A stretch of DNA of 64,000 nt. Origin: Tessaracoccus aquimaris (GTDB taxonomy: Bacteria; Actinomycetota; Actinomycetes; Propionibacteriales; Propionibacteriaceae). The translations under genes were made by a program, and so were the position numbers. The stretch is from NCBI RefSeq assembly GCF_001997345.1, contig NZ_CP019606.1, positions 3,286,001-3,350,000 on the forward strand, in the 5' to 3' direction. Under the pieces are notes generated by a model, which was given only the letters and a program-made list of their open reading frames with translations, did no database searches and was not told the DNA's origin. The first letter of the stretch is position 1. Every line of letters starts with the position of its first letter. Shown here piece by piece: positions 45,878-54,707 of this stretch.

Positions 45878-45914
45878 GACGCCCCGCGGCTTCCCCCCCT
45901 GGCCGCGGGGCGTC
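45878..45914 (+). terminator. Hairpin terminator after the M23 gene
   Basis: A perfect 13-bp stem, GACGCCCCGCGGC (45878-45890) and GCCGCGGGGCGTC (45902-45914), around a C-rich 11-nt loop, 26 nt after the stop codon. Confidence 0.7.
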
Positions 45915-45939
45915 GCCGCGCCGTGTGGGGGTGCGGATG

Positions 45940-46401
45940 TCACGGGGTTTCGACCGATGAAGTCCGCGCTGCGCGTCCTTCATGGCTCAACCAGCGATCC
46001 GCCGGTTGAGCCGGGCAAAGCCGCGAAGCGGCGCAGCGCGCGTCGAAACCAGCCGCGCTCGACGGCATGGTCCGCACCGGTGCTCGCGCCGAGCCCGGGC
46101 CGTGAGGAAGGTCCCTGCGGGGCGTCGCGGGGTTTCGACCGATGAAGTCCGCTGCGCGCCCTTCATGGCTCAACCAGCGATCCGCCGGTTGAGCCGGGCA
46201 AAGCCGCGAAGCGGCGCAGCGCGCGTCGAAACCAACCCGCGAATGGCCGCATGGCCTGCACCGTGGCGCTCCCGAGCGTGTGGAGGAGTCGCGGCGGATG
46301 TCGCGGGGTTTCGACCGATGAAGTCCGCTGCGCGTCCTTCATGGCTCAACCAGCGAAGACCGATGACGTCCGCTGCGCGCACTCATGGCTCAACCAGCTC
46401 A
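45940..46401. repeat. Repeat array R6: family A elements
   Basis: The gap between the convergent M23 gene and hppA. Reversed copies with the ATGAAGTCC...CTTCAT core (about 45944, 46131, 46307) alternate with direct copies having GGGCAAAGCCGCGAAGCGGC (about 46002 and 46186). A truncated copy ends near 46401. Confidence 0.85.
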
Positions 46402-46415
46402 AACCCGACAAACGT

Positions 46416-46457
46416 CGAAGGGCGCCCCGTAGGAAATCTCCCACGGGACGCCCTTCG
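46416..46457 (-). terminator. Hairpin terminator after hppA
   Basis: A 15-bp stem with one mismatch: CGAAGGGCGTCCCGT on the coding (minus) strand at 46457-46443, pairing with 46430-46416 across a 12-nt loop. ACGTTTGTCGGGTTT follows in the minus direction. It lies 11 nt after the hppA stop. Confidence 0.7.
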
Positions 46458-46468
46458 AGGCTTGTTTG

Positions 46469-48949
46469 CTACGAGGCCTCGACGACCTCGATCTTGATGT
46501 CCTCCAACTCCTCGTTGATCCGCATCGAGTAGAAGGAGCGGTACACGAACACCATGGAGGCGAGCAGGAACACGGCGGCGAGTGCGCCGGTGAGCCCAAC
46601 GCCTACCTCGTCGCGCAGCAGCACCGACAGTTCGACGGCCAGCAGGCCGAACAGCGTCGTGAACTTGATGACTGGGTTCAACGCCACCGATGAGGTGTCC
46701 TTGTACGGGTCGCCGACGGTGTCGCCGACGATCGTCGCCTCGTGCAGCGCCGTGCCCTTGGCGGCCAGGTCGACCTCCACCAGCTTCTTCGCGTTATCCC
46801 AGGCGCCGCCCGCGTTGGCCATGAAGATGGCCTGGTACAGGCCGAACAGGGCCATCGCGATCAGGTAGCCGATGAAGAAGAACGGCTCGACGAAGGCGAA
46901 CGCCAGCGTCGCGAAGAACACGCCGAGGAAGATGTTGAACATGCCCTTCTGCGCGTACTTGGTGCAGATCGCCACCACCTTCGAGGAGTCCTCGTCGCTG
47001 GCCCGCTTCGCGTCGCTGTCCAGGTCGATGTTCGCGCCGATGAACTCGACCGCGCGGTAGGCGCCGGTCGTGACGGCCTGGATGGAGGCGCCGGTGAACC
47101 AGTAGATCACCGCGCCGCCCACAAGCAGGCCGAGCAGGAACGGGGCGTGCAGCAGCGACAGGTTCTCCACGTCGTGCTGCAGGCCCTCGGTGAGGCCCAT
47201 CATGATCGAGAAGATCATCGTGGTCGCGCCGACGACGGCAGTGCCGATCAGCACCGGCTTCGCGGTGGCCTTGAAGGTGTTGCCCGCGCCGTCGTTGGCC
47301 TCGAGGAGGTACTTGGCCCTCTCGAAGTCCGGGCGACGCCCGAACTCCTTCTCCAGTTCGTCCTCGACGCCCTCCTCCTCGATGGTGGAAAGCTCGAACA
47401 CCGACTGGGCGTTGTCTGTGACGGGGCCGTAACTGTCGACGGCGATCGTGACGGGCCCCATGCCGAGGAAGCCGAACGCGACAAGGCCGAACGCGAACAC
47501 TGCGGGGGCGAGCATGAACTCCCCGAGGCCAAGCGTCGACATCCAGTAGGCGACGGCCATCAGGCCGGTGATCGCCATCCCGAGCCAGTAGGCGGAGAAG
47601 TTGCCTGCGACCAGGCCCGAGAGGATGTCGAGCGAGGGGCCACCCTTGTTGGACGACACCACGACCTCGCGCGTGTGGCGCGACTTGGTGCTGGTGAAGA
47701 CCTTGACCAGTTCCGGAATCAGCGCGCCCGCGAGCGTGCCGCAACTGATGATCATCGACAGCTTCCACCAGAGGCCGTCCGGCATGTCGGAGATGAGCAG
47801 CGCCGAGGTGCCGAACGTCAGGGCGATGCAGACGACGGAGGTGATCCACACGAGCGAGGTGAGGGGCTTCTCGAAGTCCATCTCGTCGGCGTTCGCGTAG
47901 CGGGAGCGGCTGATGGCCGCGTTCAGGAAGTACGAGATGCCGGATGCGATCACCATGACGGCGCGGATCACGAACAGCCACACGAGCAGTTGGATCTGCA
48001 TCGTCTGCTCAGGGACGCCGAGCAGGATGAAGGTGATCAGCGCGACGCCCGTCACGCCGTAGGTCTCGAAACCGTCGGCCGAGGGGCCGACCGAGTCGCC
48101 TGCGTTGTCGCCGGTGCAGTCGGCGATCACTCCGGGGTTGCGCGCGTCGTCCTCCTTGATGTGGAGGACGATCTTCATCAGGTCGGCGCCGATGTCGGCG
48201 ATCTTGGTGAAGATGCCACCTGCGATGCGGAGGGCGGAGGCGCCGAGCGACTCGCCGATGGCGAACCCGATGAAGCAGGCTCCCGCGATCTCACCCGGCA
48301 GGAACACCATGATGATCAGCATCATGGCCAACTCGACGGAGATCAGGACCATGCCGATGCTCATGCCGGAGCGAAGCGGGATGTCGTGGAGCGGGTGCGG
48401 CTTGCCGCCGATCGCGGCGTGCGCGGTGCGGGAGTTCGCCAGCGTGTTGACGCGGATGCCGTACCAGGCGACGGCGTAGGAGCCGCCCATGCCGATCAGC
48501 GAGAAGCCGATCACGATGGCGGTCTTGCCGATGCCGAAGCCGAGCGACAGGTAGTAGAGGACGATGATGGCGGCGATGAAGGCCCACAGCAGGAGCAGGA
48601 AGCGGCCCTGCTGCAGCAGGTAGGTCTTGCAGGTGGTGTAGATGAGTTCCGAGATCTCCCGCATCGCCTTGTGCGCGGGCATCTTCTTCAGTTGGGTGTA
48701 GGTGAGCACCCCGAAGCCGAGGCCGAGGGCGCACACGATCAGCCCGAGGCTGAGCAACACGTCACCCGGCATGCCGAGGAACTTCACGCTGCCGAGATCG
48801 GGCAACTGCAGGTTCGCCTCGCCGCCGACGTGGGGTTCCCCGCCGCCGCCTCCGGCGCATCCTGCCAGGAGCAGTACAAGGGGCGCCGCCAAGGCGGCCC
48901 CTGCTCTGCTGGGTGTCAGCCTGCTGCGAATTGGTCCAGCTATCTCCAC
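46469..48949 (-). CDS. hppA: Membrane-bound proton-translocating pyrophosphatase (K+-independent type)
   Basis: About 826 residues with some 16 membrane segments. It couples pyrophosphate hydrolysis to proton export. Substrate site: EDDARNPGVIADCTGDNAGD followed by SVGPSADGFETYG; second half DNAGGAWDNAKK-type loop (ANAGGAWDNAKKLVEVD) and DTVGDPYKDT. The Lys in GNTFKATAKP marks the K+-independent class. The N-terminus carries an unusual lipobox-like signal (PLVLLLAGCAGGGGG). Start taken as GTG 48949; GTG 48958 is equally possible, as AGGAG at 48965-48961 fits neither spacing well. The upstream extension to 49174 has no support. Confidence 0.93.
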   Translation of the reverse strand: MEIAGPIRSRLTPSRAGAALAAPLVLLLAGCAGGGGGEPHVGGEANLQLPDLGSVKFLGMPGDVLLSLGLIVCALGLGFGVLTYTQLKKMPAHKAMREISELIYTTCKTYLLQQGRFLLLLWAFIAAIIVLYYLSLGFGIGKTAIVIGFSLIGMGGSYAVAWYGIRVNTLANSRTAHAAIGGKPHPLHDIPLRSGMSIGMVLISVELAMMLIIMVFLPGEIAGACFIGFAIGESLGASALRIAGGIFTKIADIGADLMKIVLHIKEDDARNPGVIADCTGDNAGDSVGPSADGFETYGVTGVALITFILLGVPEQTMQIQLLVWLFVIRAVMVIASGISYFLNAAISRSRYANADEMDFEKPLTSLVWITSVVCIALTFGTSALLISDMPDGLWWKLSMIISCGTLAGALIPELVKVFTSTKSRHTREVVVSSNKGGPSLDILSGLVAGNFSAYWLGMAITGLMAVAYWMSTLGLGEFMLAPAVFAFGLVAFGFLGMGPVTIAVDSYGPVTDNAQSVFELSTIEEEGVEDELEKEFGRRPDFERAKYLLEANDGAGNTFKATAKPVLIGTAVVGATTMIFSIMMGLTEGLQHDVENLSLLHAPFLLGLLVGGAVIYWFTGASIQAVTTGAYRAVEFIGANIDLDSDAKRASDEDSSKVVAICTKYAQKGMFNIFLGVFFATLAFAFVEPFFFIGYLIAMALFGLYQAIFMANAGGAWDNAKKLVEVDLAAKGTALHEATIVGDTVGDPYKDTSSVALNPVIKFTTLFGLLAVELSVLLRDEVGVGLTGALAAVFLLASMVFVYRSFYSMRINEELEDIKIEVVEAS

Positions 48950-48982
48950 GTCGATCACATCTCCTGTGAACAGGTAAAGCGA

Positions 48983-49021
48983 GACGGCAACGCTGCCGTC
49001 AGGGACGGCTTCACCGCCGTC
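48983..49021 (-). promoter_or_regulatory. Two tandem hairpins in the hppA leader
   Basis: Two inverted repeats with the same stem, GACGGC...GCCGTC at 49021-49004 (loop GGTGAA) and GACGGCA...TGCCGTC at 49000-48983 (loop GCGT), lie between a likely -10 (TAGGAT, 49034-49029) and the ribosome site. They would form the first 40 nt of the mRNA. Confidence 0.45.
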
Positions 49022-49133
49022 GCTCGACATCCTACGACGTGTAGTAGATGAGGAAACGCGACCCCCGAATTGGCGCAAAAGGCCTTGCGAGCGCGGTGTG
49101 CGCGAATCGTTATGTCCTTGTGACCCAAGCGGC

Positions 49134-49163
49134 TTGACCGCGAGGGTATCCGTGAAAGTATTG
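49134..49163 (+). promoter_or_regulatory. Promoter of the sugar ABC operon
   Basis: TTGACC (49134-49139), an 18-bp spacer and TATTGT (49158-49163). Transcription would begin near 49170, about 70 nt before the binding-protein gene. Confidence 0.55.
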
Positions 49164-49173
49164 TTGCGAAACA
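49160..49173. promoter_or_regulatory. Operator-like inverted repeat over the sugar ABC promoter
   Basis: TTGTT-GCGA-AACAA overlaps the -10 element and start point. The placement suits a LacI- or ROK-type repressor; none is encoded nearby. Confidence 0.45.
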
Positions 49174-49240
49174 AAGCGTGCCTGCCATGGAGGCGGGGCG
49201 CTAAGTGGTGGCGAGGGTGCCACCAGAAGGGACGACCTCA

Positions 49241-50383
49241 ATGAACATCTCACGTCGCAATCTCTTGTCGGTCTCGGCGGCCGCGGTGGCGGTTGGCGCA
49301 CTGTCGGCCTGCAGCAGCGAGCGTGGCGGGGGCACGTCGCCAGCACCCACCGGCACCACCGGTGGCGGTGGCGCCGCTGGCGCGCTGATCGGCATCGCAA
49401 TGCCCACCAAGAGCCTCGAGCGCTGGAACCGTGACGGCGCCCACCTCGTCGAACTGCTCGAGAAGGCCGGCTACAAGACCAGCCTGCAGTACGCGGACAA
49501 CAAGCAGGACCAGCAGAACAACCAGGTCCAGAACATGATCAATGACGGCGCCAAGGTGCTCGTCATCGCCTCCATCGACGGCACCGCGCTCGGTCCGGTC
49601 CTGACCGCTGCCGCGAGCGCGGGCGTCAAGGTCATCGCATACGACCGCCTGATCAACGGTTCGAAGGACGTCGACTACTACGCGACCTTCGACAACTACA
49701 AGGTCGGCCAGTTGCAGGGCCAGTTCATCCTCGACAACGCAGACAAGTACAAGGGCGCCGACGGCACCATCAACCTGGAGCCCTTCGCAGGGTCGCCCGA
49801 CGACAACAACGCGAAGTTCTTCTTCTCGGGCGCCTGGGACCTCGTCGGCCCCGAGGTCGCGTCGGGCAAGTTCGCCGTCCCCTCCGGCAAGGCGCCGAAG
49901 ACCAACGAGGAATGGACCACCATCGGCATCCAGGCCTGGAAGTCGGAGACGGCCCAGTCCGAGATGGAGAACCGGCTCAACTCGTTCTACGCCGGCAAGA
50001 AGGTCAACATCGTCCTGTCGCCGAACGACTCCCTCGCGCTCGGCATCGAGCAGGCGCTCGACGGCGCAGGCTACAAGGTCGGCACCGACTGGCCGCTCGT
50101 CACGGGCCAGGATGCCGACCTCGCCAACGTCAAGGCCATCCTCGACGGCAAGCAGTCGATGACCGTCTGGAAGGACACCCGCAAGCTGGGTGAGCAGGTC
50201 GCCACCATGGTCGATCAGCTCATCAAGGGCGAGACCGTCTCCGTCAACGACGAGAAGACCTACGACAATGGCGTGAAGGTCGTGCCGACCTACCTCGTCG
50301 AGCCTGAGGTCGTCACGAAGGACAACGTCCAGAGCGCCCTCGTCGACTCCGGCTTCTACAAGGCCTCCGATCTGGGTCTGTGA
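49241..50383 (+). CDS. Sugar ABC transporter substrate-binding lipoprotein (ChvE type)
   Basis: A 380-residue periplasmic-binding-protein fold, family of ChvE/XylF. The signal has both a twin-arginine motif (SRRNLLSVSAAAVAVG) and a lipobox (ALSAC), so a Tat-exported lipoprotein is likely. Conserved ligand-region pieces: ALIGIAMPTKSLERWNRDG, YDRLINGSKDVDYYATFDNY and IVLSPNDSLALGIEQALDGA. Substrate probably a monosaccharide such as galactose, arabinose or xylose. First gene of an operon with an ATPase and permease. ATG preceded by GAAGGGA. Confidence 0.92.
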   Translation: MNISRRNLLSVSAAAVAVGALSACSSERGGGTSPAPTGTTGGGGAAGALIGIAMPTKSLERWNRDGAHLVELLEKAGYKTSLQYADNKQDQQNNQVQNMINDGAKVLVIASIDGTALGPVLTAAASAGVKVIAYDRLINGSKDVDYYATFDNYKVGQLQGQFILDNADKYKGADGTINLEPFAGSPDDNNAKFFFSGAWDLVGPEVASGKFAVPSGKAPKTNEEWTTIGIQAWKSETAQSEMENRLNSFYAGKKVNIVLSPNDSLALGIEQALDGAGYKVGTDWPLVTGQDADLANVKAILDGKQSMTVWKDTRKLGEQVATMVDQLIKGETVSVNDEKTYDNGVKVVPTYLVEPEVVTKDNVQSALVDSGFYKASDLGL

Positions 50384-50416
50384 GGTTGAGCGAGCCCGGA
50401 GAGTAAGGACACGAGC

Positions 50417-51961
50417 ATGACTGAGCCAATCCTGCGAATGCAGGACATCGGGAAGACTTTCGGGCCCGTCCGAGCATTGGGCGGCGTCACGATGGACGTG
50501 CTGCCCGGTGAGATCCACGCCATCTGTGGTGAGAACGGCGCCGGCAAGTCGACGCTCATGAACGTGCTCTCCGGGCTCTACCCCTACGGGACCTACGAGG
50601 GGGAGATCGTCTACGAGGGCCGCGAGATGCGGTTCAAGTCGCTGCGCGACTCCGAGGCAGAGGGAATCGTCATCATCCACCAGGAACTGGGGCTCTCCCC
50701 GTACCTGTCGATCGGCGAGAACATCTTCCTCGGCAACGAGCGTTCCAAGATGGGCGTCATCGACTGGGCCGCCACCAACGGGGAGGCGAAGGAGCTTCTG
50801 CAGCGGGTCGGCCTGCGTGAGCGGCCGGAGACCCGCGTGATGGACATCGGCGTCGGCAAGCAGCAGTTGGTCGAGATCGCAAAGGCGCTCTCGAAGAACG
50901 TCAAGTTGCTGATCCTCGACGAGCCGACCGCCGCGCTCAACGACGAGGACTCCGCCCACCTGCTGAGCCTGATGCGGACGCTGAAGTCCGAAGGGGTGAC
51001 GCAGATCATCATCTCTCACAAGCTCAACGAACTGATGGCGATCGCCGACTCGATCACCGTCATCCGTGACGGGTCGGTCGTCGAGTCGATGGACAACGTC
51101 ACGACCGGAGAGAACCCCGCAAGCGAGTCCCGCATCATCCGATCGATGGTCGGCCGACCGCTCGACAACCGGTTCCCGGACCGCGACCCGCACATCGGCG
51201 AAGAACTGCTCCGCGTCGAGGAGTGGACGGTCCACCACCCTGAGGACACCGAGCGGATGGTCGTCGACGACGCGTCCCTCAACGTTCGCTCCGGCGAGGT
51301 CGTCGGGATCGCGGGGCTGATGGGCGCCGGCCGCACAGAGCTCGCCATGAGCATGTTCGGGCACCAGTACGGCTCCAAAATCTCGGGCCGGGTGTACCTG
51401 CGCGGCGAGCTGATCGACACCACGACGGTGCCGAAGGCCGTCGCCAACGGGCTTGCCTACGTCAGCGAGGATCGCAAGAAGTACGGCCTCAACCTGATCG
51501 CCGAGATCCGCCACAACGTCAGCGGCGCCGCCTTGAAGAAGGTCAGCCGGGCGGGCGTCATCGACAAGCCAAAGGAGGACGGCGTCGCCCGGGACTACCG
51601 CGACAAGATGCGGATCCGGTCATCGTCGATCCAGCAGCGCGTCGGGAACCTGTCGGGAGGTAACCAGCAGAAGGTGGTGCTCAGCAAGTGGATGTTCACC
51701 GATCCCGACGTGCTGATCCTCGACGAGCCGACCAGAGGCATCGACGTCGGCGCCAAGTACGAGATTTACCAGATCATCAACGAGTTGGCCGCCAGCGGCC
51801 GGGGGGTCATCGTGATCTCCTCCGAGCTGCCCGAGCTGCTCGGCATCTGTGACCGCATCTACGCCCTGAGCGAGGGACGCATCACGGGCCAACTCTCACG
51901 AGAAGAAGCGACGCAGGAGTCGCTCATGGAACTAATGACTTTGGAGGCGGCTCGCGCATGA
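50417..51961 (+). CDS. Sugar ABC transporter ATPase (GguA/MmsA type)
   Basis: A 514-residue double ATPase. First half: Walker [17 protein letters not shown], signature-equivalent [14 protein letters not shown], Walker [13 protein letters not shown]. Second half: degenerate Walker A ([10 protein letters not shown]), signature [15 protein letters not shown] and [19 protein letters not shown]. This asymmetric layout is normal for monosaccharide importers (CUT2). Its TGA overlaps the ATG of the permease gene (ATGA). Confidence 0.94.
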   Translation: MTEPILRMQDIGKTFGPVRALGGVTMDVLPGEIHAICGENGAGKSTLMNVLSGLYPYGTYEGEIVYEGREMRFKSLRDSEAEGIVIIHQELGLSPYLSIGENIFLGNERSKMGVIDWAATNGEAKELLQRVGLRERPETRVMDIGVGKQQLVEIAKALSKNVKLLILDEPTAALNDEDSAHLLSLMRTLKSEGVTQIIISHKLNELMAIADSITVIRDGSVVESMDNVTTGENPASESRIIRSMVGRPLDNRFPDRDPHIGEELLRVEEWTVHHPEDTERMVVDDASLNVRSGEVVGIAGLMGAGRTELAMSMFGHQYGSKISGRVYLRGELIDTTTVPKAVANGLAYVSEDRKKYGLNLIAEIRHNVSGAALKKVSRAGVIDKPKEDGVARDYRDKMRIRSSSIQQRVGNLSGGNQQKVVLSKWMFTDPDVLILDEPTRGIDVGAKYEIYQIINELAASGRGVIVISSELPELLGICDRIYALSEGRITGQLSREEATQESLMELMTLEAARA

Positions 51962-53154
51962 GTACCGAAACTGCAACGGCGAAGCCGAAGGCCTGGGGAG
52001 GCTTCGGCACCACGATGCGCGAGTACGGCATCATGGCCGCCCTCGTGCTCATCGTCATCCTGTTCCAGGTGCTGACCGGTGGGAGGCTGCTCCAACCCAA
52101 CAACGTGACCAGCCTGGTGCAGCAGAACGCCTACGTGCTCATCCTGGCGGTCGGCATGCTGATGGTCATCGTCGCCGGCCACATCGACCTGTCGGTCGGC
52201 TCGGTCGTCGCCGCGGTCGGCGGTGTGATCGGCGTGCTGATGGCCGACTACCACGTCAACCCGTGGGTGGCCGTCGCCATCGCGCTGGTCGTCGGAGCGG
52301 TGATCGGAGCGTGGCAGGGCTTCTGGGTCGCCTTTGTCGGCGTGCCCGCCTTCATCGTGACCCTCGGCGGCATGCTGATCTTCCGCGGTGTCGCGCAGGT
52401 CCTCGTCGGCCGCACTCGTGCAGGTTTCGAGGACTCCTTCGTCAGCATCTCCAACGGCGGCGTAGCAGGCTGGGTCGGCTTCATGGGTGACCTGGACGCC
52501 TTCACGGTCATTGTCGGCATTGTCGGCATCGTCGGGCTGATCTTCTCGACGTTGCGCCGCCGGATGGTCGCCAGGTCGCGCCGCCTCGAGGTCGAGCCGA
52601 TGGGGCTGATGCTCGTCAAGCTGATCGGCCTCAGCGTCCTGATCGCCCTTGCCACCTACTGGGTCGCAAGCAGCAATCTCGGGCTTCCCTACGTGCTCGT
52701 GATCGTCGGCCTCGTCATCCTGCTGTACTCGTGGCTGATGGGAAACACCGTCTTCGGGCGCCACGTCTATGCGATCGGCGGCAACCTCGCGGCCGCGAAG
52801 CTGTCGGGCATCAACACCCGCAAGGTGAACTTCTGGCTGTTCGTGAACATGGGCGTGCTGTGTGGCCTCGCAGCGGTCGTCGTGACGTCGCGTGCCGGTG
52901 CCGCGGTGGCCGCCGCCGGCCAGAACTACGAACTCGACGCCATCGCGGCCTGCTTCATCGGCGGCGCAGCCGTCTCCGGCGGTATCGGCCGCGTGTCGGG
53001 CGCCATCATCGGCGCGCTCATCATGGGCGTGCTGAACATGGGCCTGTCGATCATGAGCGTCGATCCGTCCTGGCAGTTCGTCGTCAAGGGCCTGGTCCTC
53101 ATCGTGGCTGTCGCGTTCGACATGATCAACAAGGGAAGATCGGCGAAGGCCTAA
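51958..53154 (+). CDS. Sugar ABC transporter permease (GguB type)
   Basis: A 398-residue CUT2 permease with about ten membrane segments: [20 protein letters not shown] and [20 protein letters not shown] are typical, as is the EAA-like loop near [20 protein letters not shown]. It pairs with the ATPase and the ChvE-type binding protein. The stop TAA is at the same time the first three bases of the -10 element of the next gene (TAACAT), so the propeller gene likely starts its own transcript. Confidence 0.93.
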   Translation: MSTETATAKPKAWGGFGTTMREYGIMAALVLIVILFQVLTGGRLLQPNNVTSLVQQNAYVLILAVGMLMVIVAGHIDLSVGSVVAAVGGVIGVLMADYHVNPWVAVAIALVVGAVIGAWQGFWVAFVGVPAFIVTLGGMLIFRGVAQVLVGRTRAGFEDSFVSISNGGVAGWVGFMGDLDAFTVIVGIVGIVGLIFSTLRRRMVARSRRLEVEPMGLMLVKLIGLSVLIALATYWVASSNLGLPYVLVIVGLVILLYSWLMGNTVFGRHVYAIGGNLAAAKLSGINTRKVNFWLFVNMGVLCGLAAVVVTSRAGAAVAAAGQNYELDAIAACFIGGAAVSGGIGRVSGAIIGALIMGVLNMGLSIMSVDPSWQFVVKGLVLIVAVAFDMINKGRSAKA

Positions 53155-53157
53155 CAT
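53152..53157 (+). promoter_or_regulatory. -10 element TAACAT of propeller gene 1, overlapping a stop codon
   Basis: TAACAT lies 7 nt before the ATG at 53165. Its TAA ends the permease gene. Confidence 0.45.
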
Positions 53158-53164
53158 CTCCCTT

Positions 53165-54633
53165 ATGGGGTCTCCGATGGCCGAAGGCCACCCGCCCGAG
53201 CCCGTCGTGTTCGATCTCGACGACAACGAGACGCCGCCCCGCAGAGGTGGGGGCGGCGTCAGTCGCGGTGGGTGCTCGTCGGCGTCGCGCTGGTCGCGGT
53301 CGGCCTGACCGCGGTACTACTACGACCGGCGCCCCGCCAACCGGTGGACCTCTCGGGTCTCCGAACGGCGCCCCAGGGGGCGTGGACCCACAGGATCGAC
53401 CTCGACCAGGGCGTGCTTGCCTTCGAGTGCGGGGATGGGGGCATCGGGCTCTCCCGACAGAGCGAGGTCGGCCCCACACTCGAATGCCGCAGCGCCTCCG
53501 ATGGTTCGGTGACCTGGGAGAAGAGCTACCCCGAGTCGACGGGAGCCTGGGTGGTAGACCTTCCCGGCAGCCCCTACCTCGTGGTGCAACCGCCATACGT
53601 CGGCGGGAACACGGACGACACCACCTACACGCTGCTGGAGCGTCGCACGGGCGAGAGCGTCGCCGAACTGGTCCTCCCCGGGGCCGACTGGGACGCCGGC
53701 GGATGGAGCGCGCTGGCGGCGGGTGACGAGGGGACGCTGGTAGCGAGCCACCTTGACCCCGAGCAGGGCGCGGTAGAGACCTGGGCCATCGATCCCTCCC
53801 ACCCGGAGCGGCGCCTCTGGACCACGCACCTGGAGAGCTGGCCGGGCAATGCGCTCCTGGGGCAGTACGGGGCGGTGCTCGAAGAGCACGCGGGATACCT
53901 GTGGGATCGCAGCAACCTGGACAGGGGCGGGTACGGTCTCGTGCTCGACCGCAACGACGGTTCGACCCCCAAGTGGGCCCTCGAAGGAGACCAGTTCGCC
54001 TACGTGGGTGAGGTCGCGATCGCCGCCCAGTCGACCTCGGGGGTACGGGCCGTCGACCTGGCGACCGGAGCCGAGTTGTGGACGAAGGACGAACTCGGGG
54101 TGACGGCGGTAGGGGCGACCAACGCGGCCTACCTGCTCACGCGCCGGACCGAACCAGGAGGCTTCGACCCCGAGACGGGGGAGCACACGCAGCAGCACGG
54201 CGTGACGCGACTGACAAAGGTCGATCCCCGCTCTGGGCGACAACGGTGGGTCTCGCCCTTCAACTACGACATCGGCGTGGTGCGGCAACTCGGCGGGCGA
54301 CTGTTGGTCGCGGAGCCGCTTCTCTCCGGCTCGCCCGAGAGCGCGGTGGGCAGGCTGAGCGTGCTCGACGATCGCACCGGCCGCCGACTCTGGGACGTCA
54401 CCCGGGAGGGGGCCCTGCTTGCCGGGCTCTACTCCGGCGACGACTCGGTCGTGGCTCACTTCGTGACCTACCCGGATGACGGGCACGGCGACCAGATCCC
54501 AAGGACGGCCCTGGTGGCGGTCGACCTGCGAAGCGGCGAGACGCTGTGGGAGGTCGAGGAGATGTGGGCGCAGGTCGTGTCCGGTCACCTGATCACCTAT
54601 GCCTCTGACGGCACCGTGACGGTGTACCGCTGA
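53165..54633 (+). CDS. Membrane-anchored PQQ-like beta-propeller protein, paralogue 1, frameshifted
   Basis: About 489 residues once repaired: a short cytoplasmic head with acidic VVFDLDDNE, a basic WGRRQSRW segment, one membrane anchor (VLVGVALVAVGLTAVLL), and an external propeller built of repeated blades ending in patterns such as GAELWTKDE, GRQRWVSPF and GRRLWDVTR. The last strand SDGTVTVYR is shared with paralogues 2-3. The head and body are in different frames: one more C at 53237-53240 gives ETPPPQRWGRRQSRW, matching paralogue 2 (PHRRWGRRESR). The commonly annotated start at 53272 would lose the head. No function known; blade-type repeats resemble BamB, but there is no outer membrane here. 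Confidence 0.8.
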
Positions 54634-54695
54634 GGCGGCGGCGACCGCGTCGGGCAGAACCGCCCGGATGACGCCCGACGACGGCCCGGCCGTCC

Positions 54696-54701
54696 TAGCA
54701 T
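54696..54701 (+). promoter_or_regulatory. -10 element TAGCAT, leaderless spacing to propeller gene 2
   Basis: TAGCAT lies 6 nt before the ATG at 54708. Confidence 0.55.
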
Positions 54702-54707
54702 TGCCTC

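Noticed and set aside
48950..49174. An N-terminal extension of hppA
   Set aside because: It would pass through the likely promoter and two hairpins, and is unlike any pyrophosphatase.
53272..54633. Propeller gene 1 as an intact gene starting at GTG 53272
   Set aside because: This start falls just at the membrane helix and loses the cytoplasmic head that all three paralogues have. A promoter and in-family head lie upstream, one frame away.
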